DNA of 64,000 nt from Ephemerocybe angulata (lineage: Eukaryota; Basidiomycota; Agaricomycetes; Agaricales; Psathyrellaceae): assembly GCA_013368325.1 (NCBI GenBank), contig JAACJK010000001.1, positions 372,001 through 436,000 of the forward strand, in the 5' to 3' direction. This document shows positions 43,233 to 56,769 of this stretch, piece by piece. Position 1 is the first letter of the stretch; each line of letters begins with the position of its first letter. The position numbers and the translations under genes were made by a program. The notes under the pieces are model-generated. The model had not been told where the DNA came from and did not search any database. It saw only the letters and a program-made list of their open reading frames with translations.

Positions 43233-46200
43233 CTGTGGTTTGCTGAACGTTTGGCTTCTTCTGGGGAAATCTCGAAAATGTCGAACAAGATTGCGTCCTA
43301 AGCATATTCAATTCATGTACTTATGTGTGACTGGTTCTTCCAAGTAGAACGACCCTCTTTCCAAGATCACGATATTTCCTTGTTCCACGACAGGTCGAGA
43401 GTATGTATCATGCTACTCGTTAACATTAATCAGACCATCGTCGCTTTTGCTCCACCTTGTGTTTGGAGACACGACGGTCTGTCGGGGAAAACGTTCAACA
43501 TTCGAACCATCCTTTCGACTCTCACAACAAGCAGCTCTGTGCCTTATTCTCAGGCTCGCTGATATGAATGCTCGCGGCATCGTCACCGGAGCCTCTAGCG
43601 CCCAGCTTTGTACAATATATACGTCAGACGATATCCGACGAATATCATCTCGGAACGGAAGCCCATGCATACAATCCCTTTAGTATGTGCTTCATCCAAC
43701 GGAATATTCCATACAATTCCCTTGGGAACGGAAGGGGCGCTCCAGCCCTCGTCGGCGTCGCCATCTTTGAAGCCATGCGCACGCCTGAGGTTGCGCATCA
43801 ATCCATCCATCCCACTGTGCAATTGCGTGCATGCATGCGAAAGTGCAGAGGAATGACGGCCTTGACCACGAGGCTCCCAAATCCTGCCCCTCCCGACCCA
43901 CAGACTTACGAAAATGGCCCACGAAAGCCTAAGAAACAGCGCAGTCGACAGCCGGCTACCAACTTCAATTCTATCGTCCATGGATCCAAGCATCCCGGCT
44001 TCCCGCGCTGTCATATCCATGTCACTTCGAGCTTTCAGAATAAACTGCTCCTTCTCCTTTTGAAAGAAGGGCTGTCCTCGGAGTGCCACCAAAGCCACTG
44101 TGCCTCATTTGCAGTGGGCGCTTGGGCGCTTAAATAGGCTGAACTTCTCGGAAGCGCTGGACCTGTCCTGACTCCTCAAGTGGCTTGGCCTCTGAGACTG
44201 CGTGGGATCTGGGAGGGCCTACGATTCCGTATGCTTATTGTTATCAAATTCATGCACAGGCGACTGGGAAGAAGTCCAATAACGAACAGAGAATACCTGG
44301 GGCTTCGTAAAGCAGACGAATGGGGCAGCGACGGGGCGCATCAGGAAGTCGGTGTTAAGAAGCAGGCCGTGTCTGGCGTGCCACTGCCGATCTTTGCGGG
44401 GAAGCACATGGCCTCACATGGCCGAGTCCATTAAAGTTAGCGGCCCAACACACTCGGAGCAGGGCACGGAATGGTGCCATGCAGGTGTGCGCCCAATGTG
44501 AACCGCTCCGATCCTCGGCCTGGCCGTCTCTAGGTCGCCATGGGTAGGTTCTGCAAATAGATGGTGGTGCTATGATAACGCTCGACATCCTCGCAGCCCG
44601 CTTTGGATGAAGTAGCTGGGGCTATGAGCCTTCCTCACCCGTATAACCTGAATCGTTGCATGAAGGTCCTCTCAAACACCTCGAAGTTTCTTCACACCGG
44701 TGTTCAGCAAACCGGAACGATTTTAGATTGCCAGCCTTTGAGCAGAGAAGTCGTCAGTGAGTTACGATAGCCCGACAAGGACTATTCAGTTCTAGCTACT
44801 TCTTGTAACAAGCAGAAGGGGTCTATAGAGGTCTATAGTCTCTTACACCTTAGATTGATACGCGCAAACCGCAGATTTCGTTGGATTTAAAAAGGACCTT
44901 TTTCGCCATTACCTACGAGGCCATAACGGATTCGGAACGATGATGATAATAGATCCACATTTTTAAGACTCCATCCCGAGGCCACGCTTGTGAAAAGGCA
45001 GCGCTCCAAGTATCGAAAATAGAAGATAGGTAGGTCGCGAGGGAGGTTGATTTGGTGAGAAGAAGAACTTCGAATGTTTAGACGTCTTTGGAGTGACTTG
45101 ACAAAAATCCATGTTCCTCTCGTACATGGTGACACATAACGAGACGGCGATTTGTCTAGACTTTTGACTCAAGGGTGTAGAGTGCGGATATTATGTACTC
45201 TGGGTGCTCAGGCCTCAAGATCGTGGCAGAGTGGTCGTTGGTGCCAGTGCGTATAAAGGAGTACTCAATGTAAACGCCCCTGGACGGTGAATAGCCATCT
45301 TAATCTAATCTTTCGATTTCATAGAACCTTACTTACTAGTATCAGGAACTTCTTGAACGTTCGACATTTGACCCTCTCTTCGGGGGGTAAAAATGCCTAC
45401 TGCCGGATTTCCCTGACTGACTAACAAACGCCCATAAATGTGCCGTAATCTTAGGAGCTCCCGGCATTTTGGCGTAACGAATTGGGGACCAGGTATGATG
45501 TAAAGTTTGTACTCCATATCTGCTGCGTTGGACGGTGCTCGGAGAAATCTGTAGTATAGACTTCATCGTTGCTCTAAAGCCCTTATTTTCAAAGTCACTT
45601 TGGAAGGTCGGGTCATAGATACTGCAAGAGGCTATCATCGCTGGGACAATTGGTGTTCTTCCCTGGTAGGCATGTCGCACCCGTATGTCGTGTACGGTGA
45701 GTAACACCTTGAAGTCTAACTTACACCGGCAAGAAAGCGCCCCAAATTATCATCCCGTTGTTCCCGCCATTTAAGTTCGTTAAGGTTTCCTGTCCTCGAG
45801 CACACCACCAGAGCAGAGGCATCCACACTGAGCCAACCCAAGGTAGCATGTGCCGCCCCACTTGGACCCTCAATACATTAAGACATTGGATAAATCAAAC
45901 ACGATTACCCCGGCTATTCAATTCAAAAGTATCCCTAACATCCTCCATCCCCAAGCATCGTGCTACTGGAGTGTACCCTCGGAATTGAAACGGTGATACG
46001 CAGTGTGATGACAATAGCCAGAAGATACATACGCCCCTGCATGGAGATCGTAAATTACCTCGAGGCGTCCCCGAACAGGTGGTCGGATATAGAGTTGACT
46101 TCACCCGACCCGTACACGAGGACGAGAATCCTTAATGAAGTGAGCGAGGTCCTCGTGCTATGTTTTGATCAGAAATACGCACCCTCGTTCAATCCGGCCA

Positions 46201-48679
46201 TGGGCGCTTGCGCCTCGAGCCATTCAATCAATCTCCTTTGCCTTCGGGATATCGCATTGACATAGCTCTTCCAGTCAGCCGACTTGAGACTGCCTGTTTA
46301 GACCCTCGAGACGATCGATCTCGGAAGATGGTGAGTACTACCCTCGACTGATGTCGACACCCTTCAGAATTGCGCGCCTGACTCTGCTATCTATGTTTGT
46401 ACTTGCCAAGTGCGACGGGATGATCTCCTCGGGGAATATTGTCCATGTGATATGTACTAGGTCTAGACAAACTCAAAGGCTCAAAGTGGATGGCATGATG
46501 GTATCGCAAAAAAGATAGTGCCAGAACAGCTGGCTGATTGAATTGCATTGCGTACTACATACCCCCAGAAAGAGAGGAACAGGACAAGTACGTCCGTGCT
46601 TGCGTGCGTACGTGCAGCCTGTCTAAACCGAGGTCCAAGCCAACTGTTCAAGAAATCCAGACACTCCCGGAACCCGGCCTGCGCAACGCGCCGCCACATT
46701 GTCATACTCATGACCAGCTCGAGGAGGCTCGAGACCCGGTGCTCGAGGATGCCACAGCCAAAAAAAAGAAGGCGGTCGAGGGTGCGAGATGTCGCGATGG
46801 TCATGGGGACACCGACGCCGGAACGCTTTCCACCAATTCCACCTTCGTCGAAGCCCCATGTCTCGGAATGCGACACGATTGGATGGGCACATTCGAGAGC
46901 GAGTGTTGTTCGCTCGAAGCTGCAGTCATGCTTCTCGTAACCCCGGAGAAGAGGTGGGTCCGAAGAGGCCAAACGGCGAAATCAGCGCTTCGCACAGCGG
47001 CTCACAGCGGCTGGGCGAGCGCGCCATGCGCATTCAAACCGTAAAGATGCAGCGACGGGCTGAGAAGCGAACAAATGGGATTGGAGATAAAATTTTGGAT
47101 AGATGTACAGACCGGTAACGGAGGCGCTTCGCTATTTGATCACGATTCACGAAAGCTTGCTATAAGTAAATCGCACATCAATCACAGTCAGTTGGCGATA
47201 AAATATCGATGTACTCACCAATGGGCTCCAATGGGCCCACAAACGGAGGATGTGCCTGTTCGAAAGGCTGGAGGGCGGCGTTAGGACTGCCCTAAGCTGT
47301 TGGAAAGGTTTCCCAATCCGTACTTGCGATATCGTGTTTCGAAAACCCAACAAGAAGATCGAGAAGAGATGTCTGAGATGTCTCGTTGTTGGGCGAAAGG
47401 ATCACAGATACTCGGCTCGCCGAGACATCGTCCAACAACCATGACAGAAAATGGTCTGGTCGGCCGGAGGGGTTCTTCTCGGGGTATCTGGACCTGGGTT
47501 TCGTTCCTTAAGTTCCAGGATCGTTCAGAGCTCCAGACGCAGAAGATATCGGATGCAAATCCATCACGCATGCCCGTGCTTTCCAAAGATGGCGTCGAGG
47601 TCAGCAGACTCTGTCAATACAGATGTCTGTGCGGTCGAAGACAGTGGCGACTAGTGGCGACGTCACTATTGGGACATGGTGTCAATATCCGCAGTTTGAA
47701 GAAGCTCGCACCCAAAATATCGCACTTCGACGCCTATGGTCGGTCCTCTAGCGTCTACACCAAAACGAGCGAATGGCCTAGATTTCATGTTAGACATATA
47801 AGGTTTGGCCAGATGAAGTCGAGGATGGTTTGAGTATCCACAGAGCGCAGTCGTCGTCGTCGTCGTGACTCATCCGAGTTGCAGCAGAGGACGTCGAGGC
47901 GGTCGAGGCTGTACATGGACGATGGCAAGAGCCGAAAACATTTGCCACGCGACGGTGGCTGATCGAAACCGGCAGTGGCCGACGACAATGGATAGGTTTT
48001 CCAAAACTCCGACCGCATCTTCTTCTCGACCTCCACGACGCACAGTAGCCCGTTCTTCTACCCTTTTTCCCGTCTCTTTGGTGTCGCAGAACCTGAGCGA
48101 TATCAAAGACAAAAAACGGCATCATTTCTTGCCAACAAAGAAATAGAGATCTCCGTTTATTGACCCTTGAGTATGTCACTATTTTATCTGACATAGCATC
48201 GTCATTTTCTAATGTCTCGTCCGATGTTTCTAGGTGGTCATCCGTTCGAGGTTCGTCTTTCTTCCACGTACGGACCAATGTTCAGAATCACTGATAGACT
48301 CGACGATCTGCTTGCAGGCGAACCTCCCTGACAGGACTTAATCCCCCAGCTAGCGGATTCAAGTTCCTATTCATCACCACCGACTTCTTCCCAACGTTTT
48401 CTCTCCAACCCCACCCCACGCCCTTCAAGCTAATCCTCGCTGCAGGGAGCGAGGACCCCACATCGACTGACTAAATTCCCAACCTTGCCGACACTTCCCG
48501 CCCGGATCGCCATCGACCGTGGCGGTTGTGCATCGGTAACTTGGGTAAAACAAGCTCCAAAGATTGAACCCTTTGACTGCTCCACCACTGCCTCTATTCT
48601 CCTGGAAGCCCACATCATCTCCTCAAGCACAATTATAGAACCTCTAGAAGCTCTCGCGCAAGACATACCTGCAGATCCC
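43233..48679. other. Longest gene-poor region (5.4 kb)
   Basis: Frames of 100-190 codons occur (43568-44137 plus, 43595-44098 minus, 45342-45707 minus, 46481-46972 minus, 47300-47833 plus). Most are mirrored on the opposite strand, and none shows a domain, signal peptide or consistent splicing. A (CGT)n run lies near 47850. The region may be decayed mobile or duplicated DNA. The last ~200 bases are the 5' flank of the ornithine decarboxylase gene. Confidence 0.5.
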
Positions 48680-50257
48680 ATGTCCCAGATCGAAACCCTC
48701 CCCGCGGTCAACGCTATCGACTTTTCGCTGGAGCCCCGTCTCCACGAGACATGGCCCACGAACTTTAACGACGTCTGCCTTCGTTCCTCCGGCAACTGTC
48801 ATCCCGGCGAAAATCCCGCTTCTGCCGGCGAGACCATCTTCCCCTCCCTTCCTCCGCTCCACCAAGGCCACCCCGATGTGCACCTGCGCAACGGCATCAT
48901 GAACTCGACGCGCTCCTCGGAGGACCACGAGCCCGACTCCGAAAAAGCGTTCTTTGTCGCAGACCTTAGCCAAGTCTACCACCAGCACATGCGCTGGAAG
49001 GCCAATCTCCCCGAGATTCAGCCGTACTATGGTACGTCACATGTTTATCGCGCCTTCGACCTTATCTGATATGTGTTTTGGTAGCGGTCAAGTGCAACCC
49101 CGATCCATACGTTATCCGACTACTGGCGGCGCTTGGGACTGGTTTCGACTGCGCATCGCTGAACGAGATCTCTCAAATCCTCGACGTTGGAGGCATCGAC
49201 CCCTCTCGCATCATATTCGCGAACCCGTGCAAGGCTGTCTCCTTCATCCGCAATGCCGCTAGCAAGGGCGTCCACACGATGACTTTCGACAACGCCGACG
49301 AGTTGTACAAGGTCAAGCGTGCCAATCCCAACGCGAAGCTCGTCATCCGTATCTTGACCGACGACTCCAAGAGCCTTTGCGCCTTCGGCATCAAGTTTGG
49401 CGCCCCTCTCCATGTGGTCCCCTCCCTTCTCGCCAAGGCCAAGGAACTTGGTCTCGACGTCGTCGGCGTCAGCTTCCACGTCGGAAGCGGATGCTACGAT
49501 CCATCTGTATACACCGATGCGATCATGCGCTCGCGGGCCGTGTTCGACATGGCGAGGGAGGCTGGGTACAACTTCACCCTCCTGGATGTTGGAGGCGGAT
49601 TCGAGGACGCGCTTTTCGAGAAGGCTGCCTTCTACCTGACCGAGGCCATCAACCTCTACTTCCCTGACCGCGACCACATGAGGATTATCGCGGAGCCTGG
49701 ACGCTTCTACGTCTCCAAGGCGTTTAAGCTCGCGGGGCACATCATCGCCCGCCGCGCTCCGCTCCCCGATCCATCGAAGAGCGAGGAACAGGTTGCTAAG
49801 GTCGAGGAGGACCCTGACCAACCCAAAGTCATGTGTACGTGGAGTTCCTCGTACTTTTCCTGGACAGTCTGATTGAGATGCCTTTCTAGACTACATCAAT
49901 GATGGCGTATATGGGGCTTTCAACTGCATCCTGTTCGACCACCAGGTTATCCACCCATATGTGCTCTCGATGAACGGATCGTTCCATGTCTCGGCTTCCG
50001 AAGCAAAGCACGTATGCAGCGTTTGGGGCCCGACCTGCGACTCTATCGACTGCGTCTCGCCGAAAACCGTTCTTCCGGCTGGGCTCCAGGTTGGGGACTG
50101 GCTTGGCTTCGATAACATGGGGGCGTACACCGTCTGTGCAGCCAGTCAGTTCAACGGGTTCGATCTCAGCAATGTGATCTACACCTCTGGCGGCATCGGA
50201 TCCAATGAAGTGCACAAGGTCCTCGCCTCGTTCGCTGCCGAAGGCAACGGCCTCTAA
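48680..50257 (+). CDS. odc: Ornithine decarboxylase
   Basis: Exons 48680-49031, 49085-49834 and 49890-50257 give 489 codons. Fold-III PLP enzyme motifs are complete: PYYAVKCNPDP with the PLP lysine Lys120, GTGFDCASLNEI, FANPCK, GVSFHVGSGC, LLDVGGGFED, the phosphate-binding EPGRFYV, and the C-terminal WGPTCDSID with the catalytic Cys417 from the partner subunit, then GDWLGFDNMGAYT. It decarboxylates ornithine to putrescine, the first step of polyamine synthesis, in the cytosol as a dimer. The frame is open for 65 more codons upstream to an ATG at 48485, so a longer N terminus is possible; 48680 was chosen because the protein-like sequence starts there. Both introns interrupt conserved motifs in phase 1. 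Confidence 0.97.
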
Positions 50258-52026
50258 CGACTCCAAAATGCTTATTTAAACATAGATTTCCTCTCTGTGT
50301 GTACTCCCACTTTCACTTTCTCGTTCTTCTTATTCTTTCGATTCACGTCTCTGTCTCTGTAAATGCTTGTATTTCTGCTCAGTGTATTTCGACTGCGAAT
50401 GGAAGTGCAATGAATGTTCAATGATTTCGCTGCTGATTTCCTGAGGCACGGCGTGCACATGGGTGTTGGGCTCTGCGAGAAACAGCAAGCGACGTTCGGT
50501 ACCGAAACGAGACGGGGAGGGGGCAATTTGTTGCTTGTTGTTAGGCAGTATCGCTTGTGGTGGGTGCCGCGAGCTCTCGGGTACGTTCTCAGGCGAAGGC
50601 GACGCGCGAATTTGTTACTCACCTACTTGCGATAACGGGTTCGAGGCCGCAATCAGAGCTTAGGCTTCTCATGCCAGGAACATCAAACGCAATCGTCAGG
50701 TTCTCAATTGAGGATATCTGGGAACGCGGTCTGTAAATGGGGTAGTATCCCCCTGTGCCATCTGACAATGTAATTGACACGTCTGTCGTAGCTGTCCGAA
50801 TCTGTCTTTTCGCGGGGTGAATCTGTGTCGTGTACTCTTATGTACATCCCATACAAACGCCTCTCCGGAAAGGACGAAAGAAGGTGTCAGTCCAGCCGCT
50901 TTCCTGTGCGCGAGCCCATTCAGAGGTGGGGCCTGGTCGAAGAGCGTAAGTGCTTCATCCCGTCATTGTGTCAAGCTCGAAGCTAACTTATCACATTTTC
51001 TATTGCTTCATCCTTGACGTGTTCTGGCCGCTCCTTCTGACCAACGGTGCACAACGAACGGGGTCGTAGGTTGTGCAGGGTGCTCCGGGACGGAGACTTC
51101 GTGGCCGCTCCAACGGTTGTTGTGGTCGGGCTCCGGTCTGGTTGTTCAGGGACCTTCGGAGGACCCTCCAGGGCCCCGAAGGCTGAGAGCTGGTGAGCGC
51201 CCCAGTTGCACCAATTAGTCCGGCGGGCCGTTGGCAACGCCAGCTTCAATGAGGTAGGGCGAGGTCTAAAAGACGTTTCGATACCGTTGGATTGATCAAT
51301 GCTGGATCACCGTGACCAAGCATGTTTGTTTCGAAGAGGTCGCTCGAGCAACAGCCAGGCGGCCGGGGACGCAGCACAAGCGCTCGCTCGAATCGGGACC
51401 AAGGGACAGATCAAAAACGAGGACAGGGCGGAAGACGAGACAAATCGCTTTAGAGAAGAGAAAAACGGTCAGCAAAGGAGATATGATCTGTCTTGTCTGC
51501 TGGCTGTTGCGGGTTTACAAGTGCTAACACGCCTGGGTTCGCAGGTCCCTTTTGCGGTATCCGATATGTTGGGAAACTCCTTGCCGACCTGGCGCCGTGG
51601 CCTTGGTAATATCTTGGGCATTCCTGGGATGTCGCAACGTTTCCTTTTCGAGCGGGTATGTAGGGCCATGACATGATTATTCACGCGTGGGTCATCCCCA
51701 GATTGGGATCGCCTCCTGGTAGCTCCTGGTACGTCTTCCTCCCCTTCCGTCCATGCCCAATGGATTAAATGGAGCCGTTTGACCGAAAAATGCCGTCAAG
51801 CGGCTGTCGTTCAAACAATTTGATCCCCCCCTCTATACTATTTTTGTATTCGCTGTGTGACGGAATTTCCACGAGTAAATCTCCGGCAGACTGGACCCAC
51901 TTGGTGCTTTTTCTCCAATCTCTAGTCTAAATCGTAAAGGGATCTTCGCAGCGGGTTCATCTTGTCGAACGCTTTCGGACCCTTCATACCGGCAAGCTCT
52001 GTCCTACTTAAAGCCTCAGGCGCCGT
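50258..52026. other. Intergenic stretch, no supported gene
   Basis: Begins with a pyrimidine-rich 3' UTR-like flank of the ODC gene. Short plus-strand frames (50817-51017, 51299-51676) have no recognisable content. Nothing else seen. Confidence 0.55.
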
Positions 52027-54063
52027 ATGGTACCCGATCTCTTTCCCCCCTCCATCACGAGTATGGCTTCCGGTATGCTGCAGGTGCGTCTGCCGTCTCG
52101 CTGTGCAGAGCCCATGCTGATCGCCTACCCTCTGCAGGACACACTACACGCGCCATCGACCTCGTCGAGCGCAGGCCCCCGCTTCCGTCCCTACGCCAGT
52201 CCCGAACACCATGTCACCAAAGGCCGGTATATTACAAGTAATGACGCTCGAGGTTATATGTACGCCGCCTTTCTTTCCCGCGCGCGCGCCACTATTGACG
52301 CGCTATTTGTCTTCCGTTGCCTCCAGCCCCGTGTACGAATATCCGCTCAATGGACAATGGATAATGATGGACATTGACGATGGGTACATTCTGTGGACGG
52401 GCATCTGGAAAGGTATGTTCGACATCATGGTTCCTCATTTCTTTAGACCCTTATCATCCTTTCGTCCCCTTTCGCAGCGCTTGGCAACTCCAAGGGTGTG
52501 TATCCCTGTACGACCTGTCCACCGGCATGTCTGACGTCTCATTAATTGCTCAGCTGACATCGTCAAGATGATCGACTCCCAGCCTGACCTCGCTCCTCTT
52601 ATCCGACGAGTTCGTGGAGGTTATCTCAAGATACAAGGTACATGGATGCCGTATGAGGTGAGCTTATTGCATCGTTGATTTAAAGCTTCGAACACGAGTC
52701 TTACACTTAAAATTCTTTAGGTTGCGCTCAAACTGTCACGGAGGTTTGTTTCTTGACCGTCCTATCCCATCTGCTCCTTGATTGATAACGATACTCTTCA
52801 TTAGAGTGGCATGGTCAATCCGGCACGACTTGGTCCCTCTTTTCGGGTATGTTACCTCCCATGCGTCTCTGCAAGATCTATCTATCTCACATCTATCTCT
52901 CTAGCCCGACCTTCCCTAGTACATGTTTATCTCCCGATCAGCCCGGTTACGGTCAGGTTGTCGCAAACTCACAGACACGCCGACGGGCAAGACGCAACAC
53001 CCAAGCCGCCGCTGTAACGCAGATCCCGCGGGAGCCCCACTCAAACTGGACCGTCGTAACACCAGGCGGCCCTGCCAACATCGGCCTGACCGTCCCCCAC
53101 CAGCGCCCCAGCCAGTACAGCCGACGACCGTCGCACCCCTCAGTTGGCATCTCCCCAGACCCTTCCGAATACTCCTCTTCACCCCAGTACTCGCATCGGC
53201 AGATCGATTCTCCGGACTATCACAATCCCAACCGCTATGCTCCATACTCCTCCCACTCGTCACCGATCGACCGGAAGGCGTCGGTAGGCGGGCGAGGTGG
53301 TTTATCACTCGAGATACCCCCGCACGTCCTGAATCGGCCGTCGTCGGCGAAGCCGCAGGAAAATATATCCCTCCCCCCGATCAAGCAACCCGAGGAGAGC
53401 GAGCGGGACTCCGGATCTCCTTATGCGCTGCCCCCTATCTCTGCCCTCGAGGACCTTCGTGGTGTCGACACCCAGGACTCGGCCGCTGTGCTGCGGAGAC
53501 TTCGTCTGGATGATGACTATCCCTCGAGCCTGCCCATACAGGATCAACATTGGGCGCGAAGGCATTCCGTATCGGCTCAACCTCACTCGTACGTGTTCAG
53601 TGCATGTCATTGCGTTCCCCGATATACTGACGTCGGTTTTGTGCATTCCAGGAACCGATCCTCTGACTCATCCCGCTTCCAACCTTACTACACCCCGAGA
53701 TCGTACCAGGAGTACACATTCAAGCGATCTCGGTCGCCATCCGAGAGCCTCATTGAGCAGCGTCGGCGATCAGACTTTTCCCAAGAAGACTCGTGCTCAA
53801 ACCCTTCCCCCATATCCCCAGCCACGCCCCTCTCATCCCACGAACACTCTTCATTCTCTGACCTGAAAAAGTTGGCCAGCATGACCGACCGCCGGTACCC
53901 GTTCCCCAGGATATCGGCACCTGCGAGTAGGGAGTGGGGCCAACCCAAGAGCGACCTCGATAATATTCGAGATGCCTCTGCCTATAGGCTCGGACCGCGT
54001 AGTCCGCTTGACGCCGACAGCGATAGCGAGTCGAGTTCAATACCTCACCGTCCGTGGCTTTAA
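52027..54063 (+). CDS. APSES/KilA-N DNA-binding transcription regulator
   Basis: Nine exons (52027-52083, 52138-52259, 52327-52412, 52478-52495, 52554-52657, 52721-52743, 52805-52846, 52905-53588, 53652-54063) give 515 codons. The domain (residues ~45-160) reads KGRYITSNDARGYIPVYEYPLNGQW, MMDIDDGYILWTGIWKALGNSKADIVKMI, LIRRVRGGYLKIQGTWMPYEVALKLSRRVAWSIRHDLVPLFG. This is the KilA-N/APSES fold, a winged-helix-like DNA-binding module found in fungal regulators of the cell cycle, morphogenesis and stress (Mbp1, StuA, Xbp1). No ankyrin repeats follow. Instead there is a basic patch (TRRRARRNTQ) and a long Ser/Pro/Tyr-rich disordered region, so it is closer to StuA/Xbp1-like proteins than to Mbp1. 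Exons of 18, 23 and 42 nt are spliced within the domain. Confidence 0.92.
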
Positions 54064-56769
54064 TTCTGCCACTGCATTTCGTCTTCTACCCCTGATTGAT
54101 CTTATGTTTCTTTCGACTTCCCTCTGTTCAATCTAGCCCGTCCTGTTCGATCCGCATACTACTTCACTGCTTTCGTATTTATTGTCCTTTTTATCTTCTT
54201 CATCATCGTCCCCTTCTCTATGGTCCTAATATGCATAATACGCCTATCGTTTCCGTTGCATGTGTATTGTTAAACATTGATACCCCGACTAGGCTTGCAC
54301 TTCATACACATTATTAGTACAAACTACCCTGTGTAACATCTACTGCGAACGTATACCATACTCGAACTGTATAAGAAATACTACTTGCGCATTTTCTGCA
54401 ACCTTACATGATAACCTTTTACAACCTTAAGTCCAAGTTGGAAATCGAGTACCATGTCCCGGATCTCGTCCTCCCGATCCCGAAATAAGCTTTGCTCGAC
54501 GCTGAAACTTAAGCAATGAGCTCGAGATGAACTCGCCCTGCAACCTTGTCTCTCCCTGCTGCAGTCAAGATTAACTATGTCATCGATATCACCTTCAACG
54601 TAACTTGTCTCAGCATAGATTAATGAAAGCCATGGAAGACACCAGGCTGTCTCTTTTATGGAGACTTCTTCACGACATTCACTTACTGCATGAGGAAGCA
54701 ATTAATGATCGAAAAGCTCGACGAAGCTGCGGGTGTGTGAGAGAAGTAAGCAATTCAGTTGACTAGCAAGGACCGCTCTGACAATAACATTCGAAGAGAA
54801 CCAGAATACACACTAGATAAAGATATACGACGTTCGGTCTTCTCGTGTTTCGTTACGGAAGCCGCACTCCGGTTCTAAGCTAGATTATACATATGTCTCT
54901 GTCCGACTAGCATTGCCTTCTCTTCTCCCCAGCATCGATATCATGAGTAACACTCCAAATCGGTCTTAAACCATCGACGGACCGTGATACGCTTTTCTTG
55001 CCATCCCGAGGTGTGAGGAAGACAAAGCAAGCCCCATTCTATCTTCTCGATTCTTTCCGCCCAAAGCCTTCTGAATCCGCATCGGGAATCTCACATCTCC
55101 TCCCCTGCAAACATAGTACCTCCTTCCCTCCAGCTTCTCCAGTTCCCTTCGAAGGAAATTTGTTCCGCTTCGCCGCCCTCAGGCCGCCGCCAACCCCACA
55201 CCGCCTGCTTCTTGTCTTTGACGGCGATTGCATCCTAAAGCCACAGAGCCTCGGGATGCATAATTAGAAGCGCAGAAAACTTGTGGGTGTTCACATTCCT
55301 TTTCGGCACCGAAGTACGTTCGTGAGTTTGATGCCATATGCGAGGGAAGCCCTTAGCCGACGAGGAATCCAGTGACATCTCTGGGGAAGTTTAATGATGT
55401 GCATTCAAAGCAAGCGATGAGAGTCGTTGCCTTGCCCAACACCTTGGGGTGAAAACCGCAACTTGGAGGTGCCTGAGGTCGTCTGATCTCCATGACCATT
55501 ATCTGCGGACCCCACGGCACGACGCTACGCTGAACGAACATGCCTGCAATCGAACCATCAGTATTCCTGATATTTGTAGTGATAGTAATAGTGCGACGAA
55601 CCTTCAAATGCTTCAGGGCCTCCCATCGTTGGCCCTTCGTTCGTTCTATCAAGGAGGCCCCATCCACATAGATGTCTTCTGCAACATAGCACACCTGTCA
55701 CACATCTTCTCCGAGGATTCTGGAGTGTCCAGCAAAGGGAATCAATTAAGACATATCGGCGCTTAGACGACCATCTCCCTCGCCAGAGTCGCAGACATAC
55801 AATTACCATCACGCGCAGTCCGGCGGGCGTGACAATGACACCACTGGCACATACCCCACCTCGAGCACCCTTCGAGCACTGATAACACCTCGTGAGCGGT
55901 TTTGAACCGTGACTACCGCGAGAGAAATTTAGGAGGCTCTTCGTTGGCTGGATCATGGAAAGGAAGGTCGGAAAGGGACAGAAAGATGGGGAAACCCGAA
56001 TCGCGCTCTTCCCCTTCCCACACTTGGAGCAAAACAAAGACTTTACCGACACACCGTATCTTCACGACGGTATGAACTGTCACCAAAATGGAAGTGGTGG
56101 ATCCACGCCTGACAGGCGACCAGAAAAGCAGGCTGACCGCGTTTGGAAGACAGGCAGATAGATAGATGCCATCCCAAGGCGGATGGATTCCGGACGGGGC
56201 CACTGTCGTTTTCCAGGTTCGAGCTTGATGTGGAAGAGCCACACCCGGCCGGATGGGGCGTCGAGAGCACATGATCTTTTCTAGATGGAAAGAGTGAATT
56301 AAGATACGTGAGTGTGATGTGTCTTTGGATTCTAGTATGCCTAATGAAGAAGGGGTAGTAGAATGGCATCTCGGAGAAGCTAGAGTAAGCGGCAAGTCCA
56401 ATATGGTACAAAGGGGAAGGGTGGGGAAGGTTCGGATGCCTTTGTAGACGTGGAGAGGATTGGGAACCTAGCTCCTTGAATGGACGGTGGAAATGCGGGC
56501 GAAAAAGCCGGTCAACATTTCTTCGGGGAGGGGGGCCTCACCGCAAAACGGGAATAAGAACATTGAGAGCGAGTATCAGTCATGGGACAACAGCATGCAA
56601 AGGGAAAGGACACAAGAATATAGCAAAGTCCACTTCTAAGTCAATGAGTAGATGATAGGCAGACGAATTGAGTGTGGAGCACAAAGAGGCGGTCATATAA
56701 TAGCTGGGGTTATACGCTATGTGTGCGATGTCAGACTACACATTTTTCGTCAAATACAAAAAGGAATAC
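54064..56769. other. Gene-poor 2.7 kb
   Basis: T-rich 3' flank of the APSES gene, then short frames on both strands (for example 55353-55694 minus and 55913-56401 minus) without domains or splice logic. The right end is the 3' flank of the phosphate transporter gene. Confidence 0.5.

Noticed and set aside
46481..47044. Overlapping 160-codon frames on both strands
   Set aside because: Mirror-image frames with no recognisable domain and no splice partner, so no gene was called.
56638..56769. Extra C-terminal exon for the phosphate transporter after GTAAGT at 56772
   Set aside because: The frame already ends at GGGTAA, which matches the usual end of this family just after the last membrane helix.
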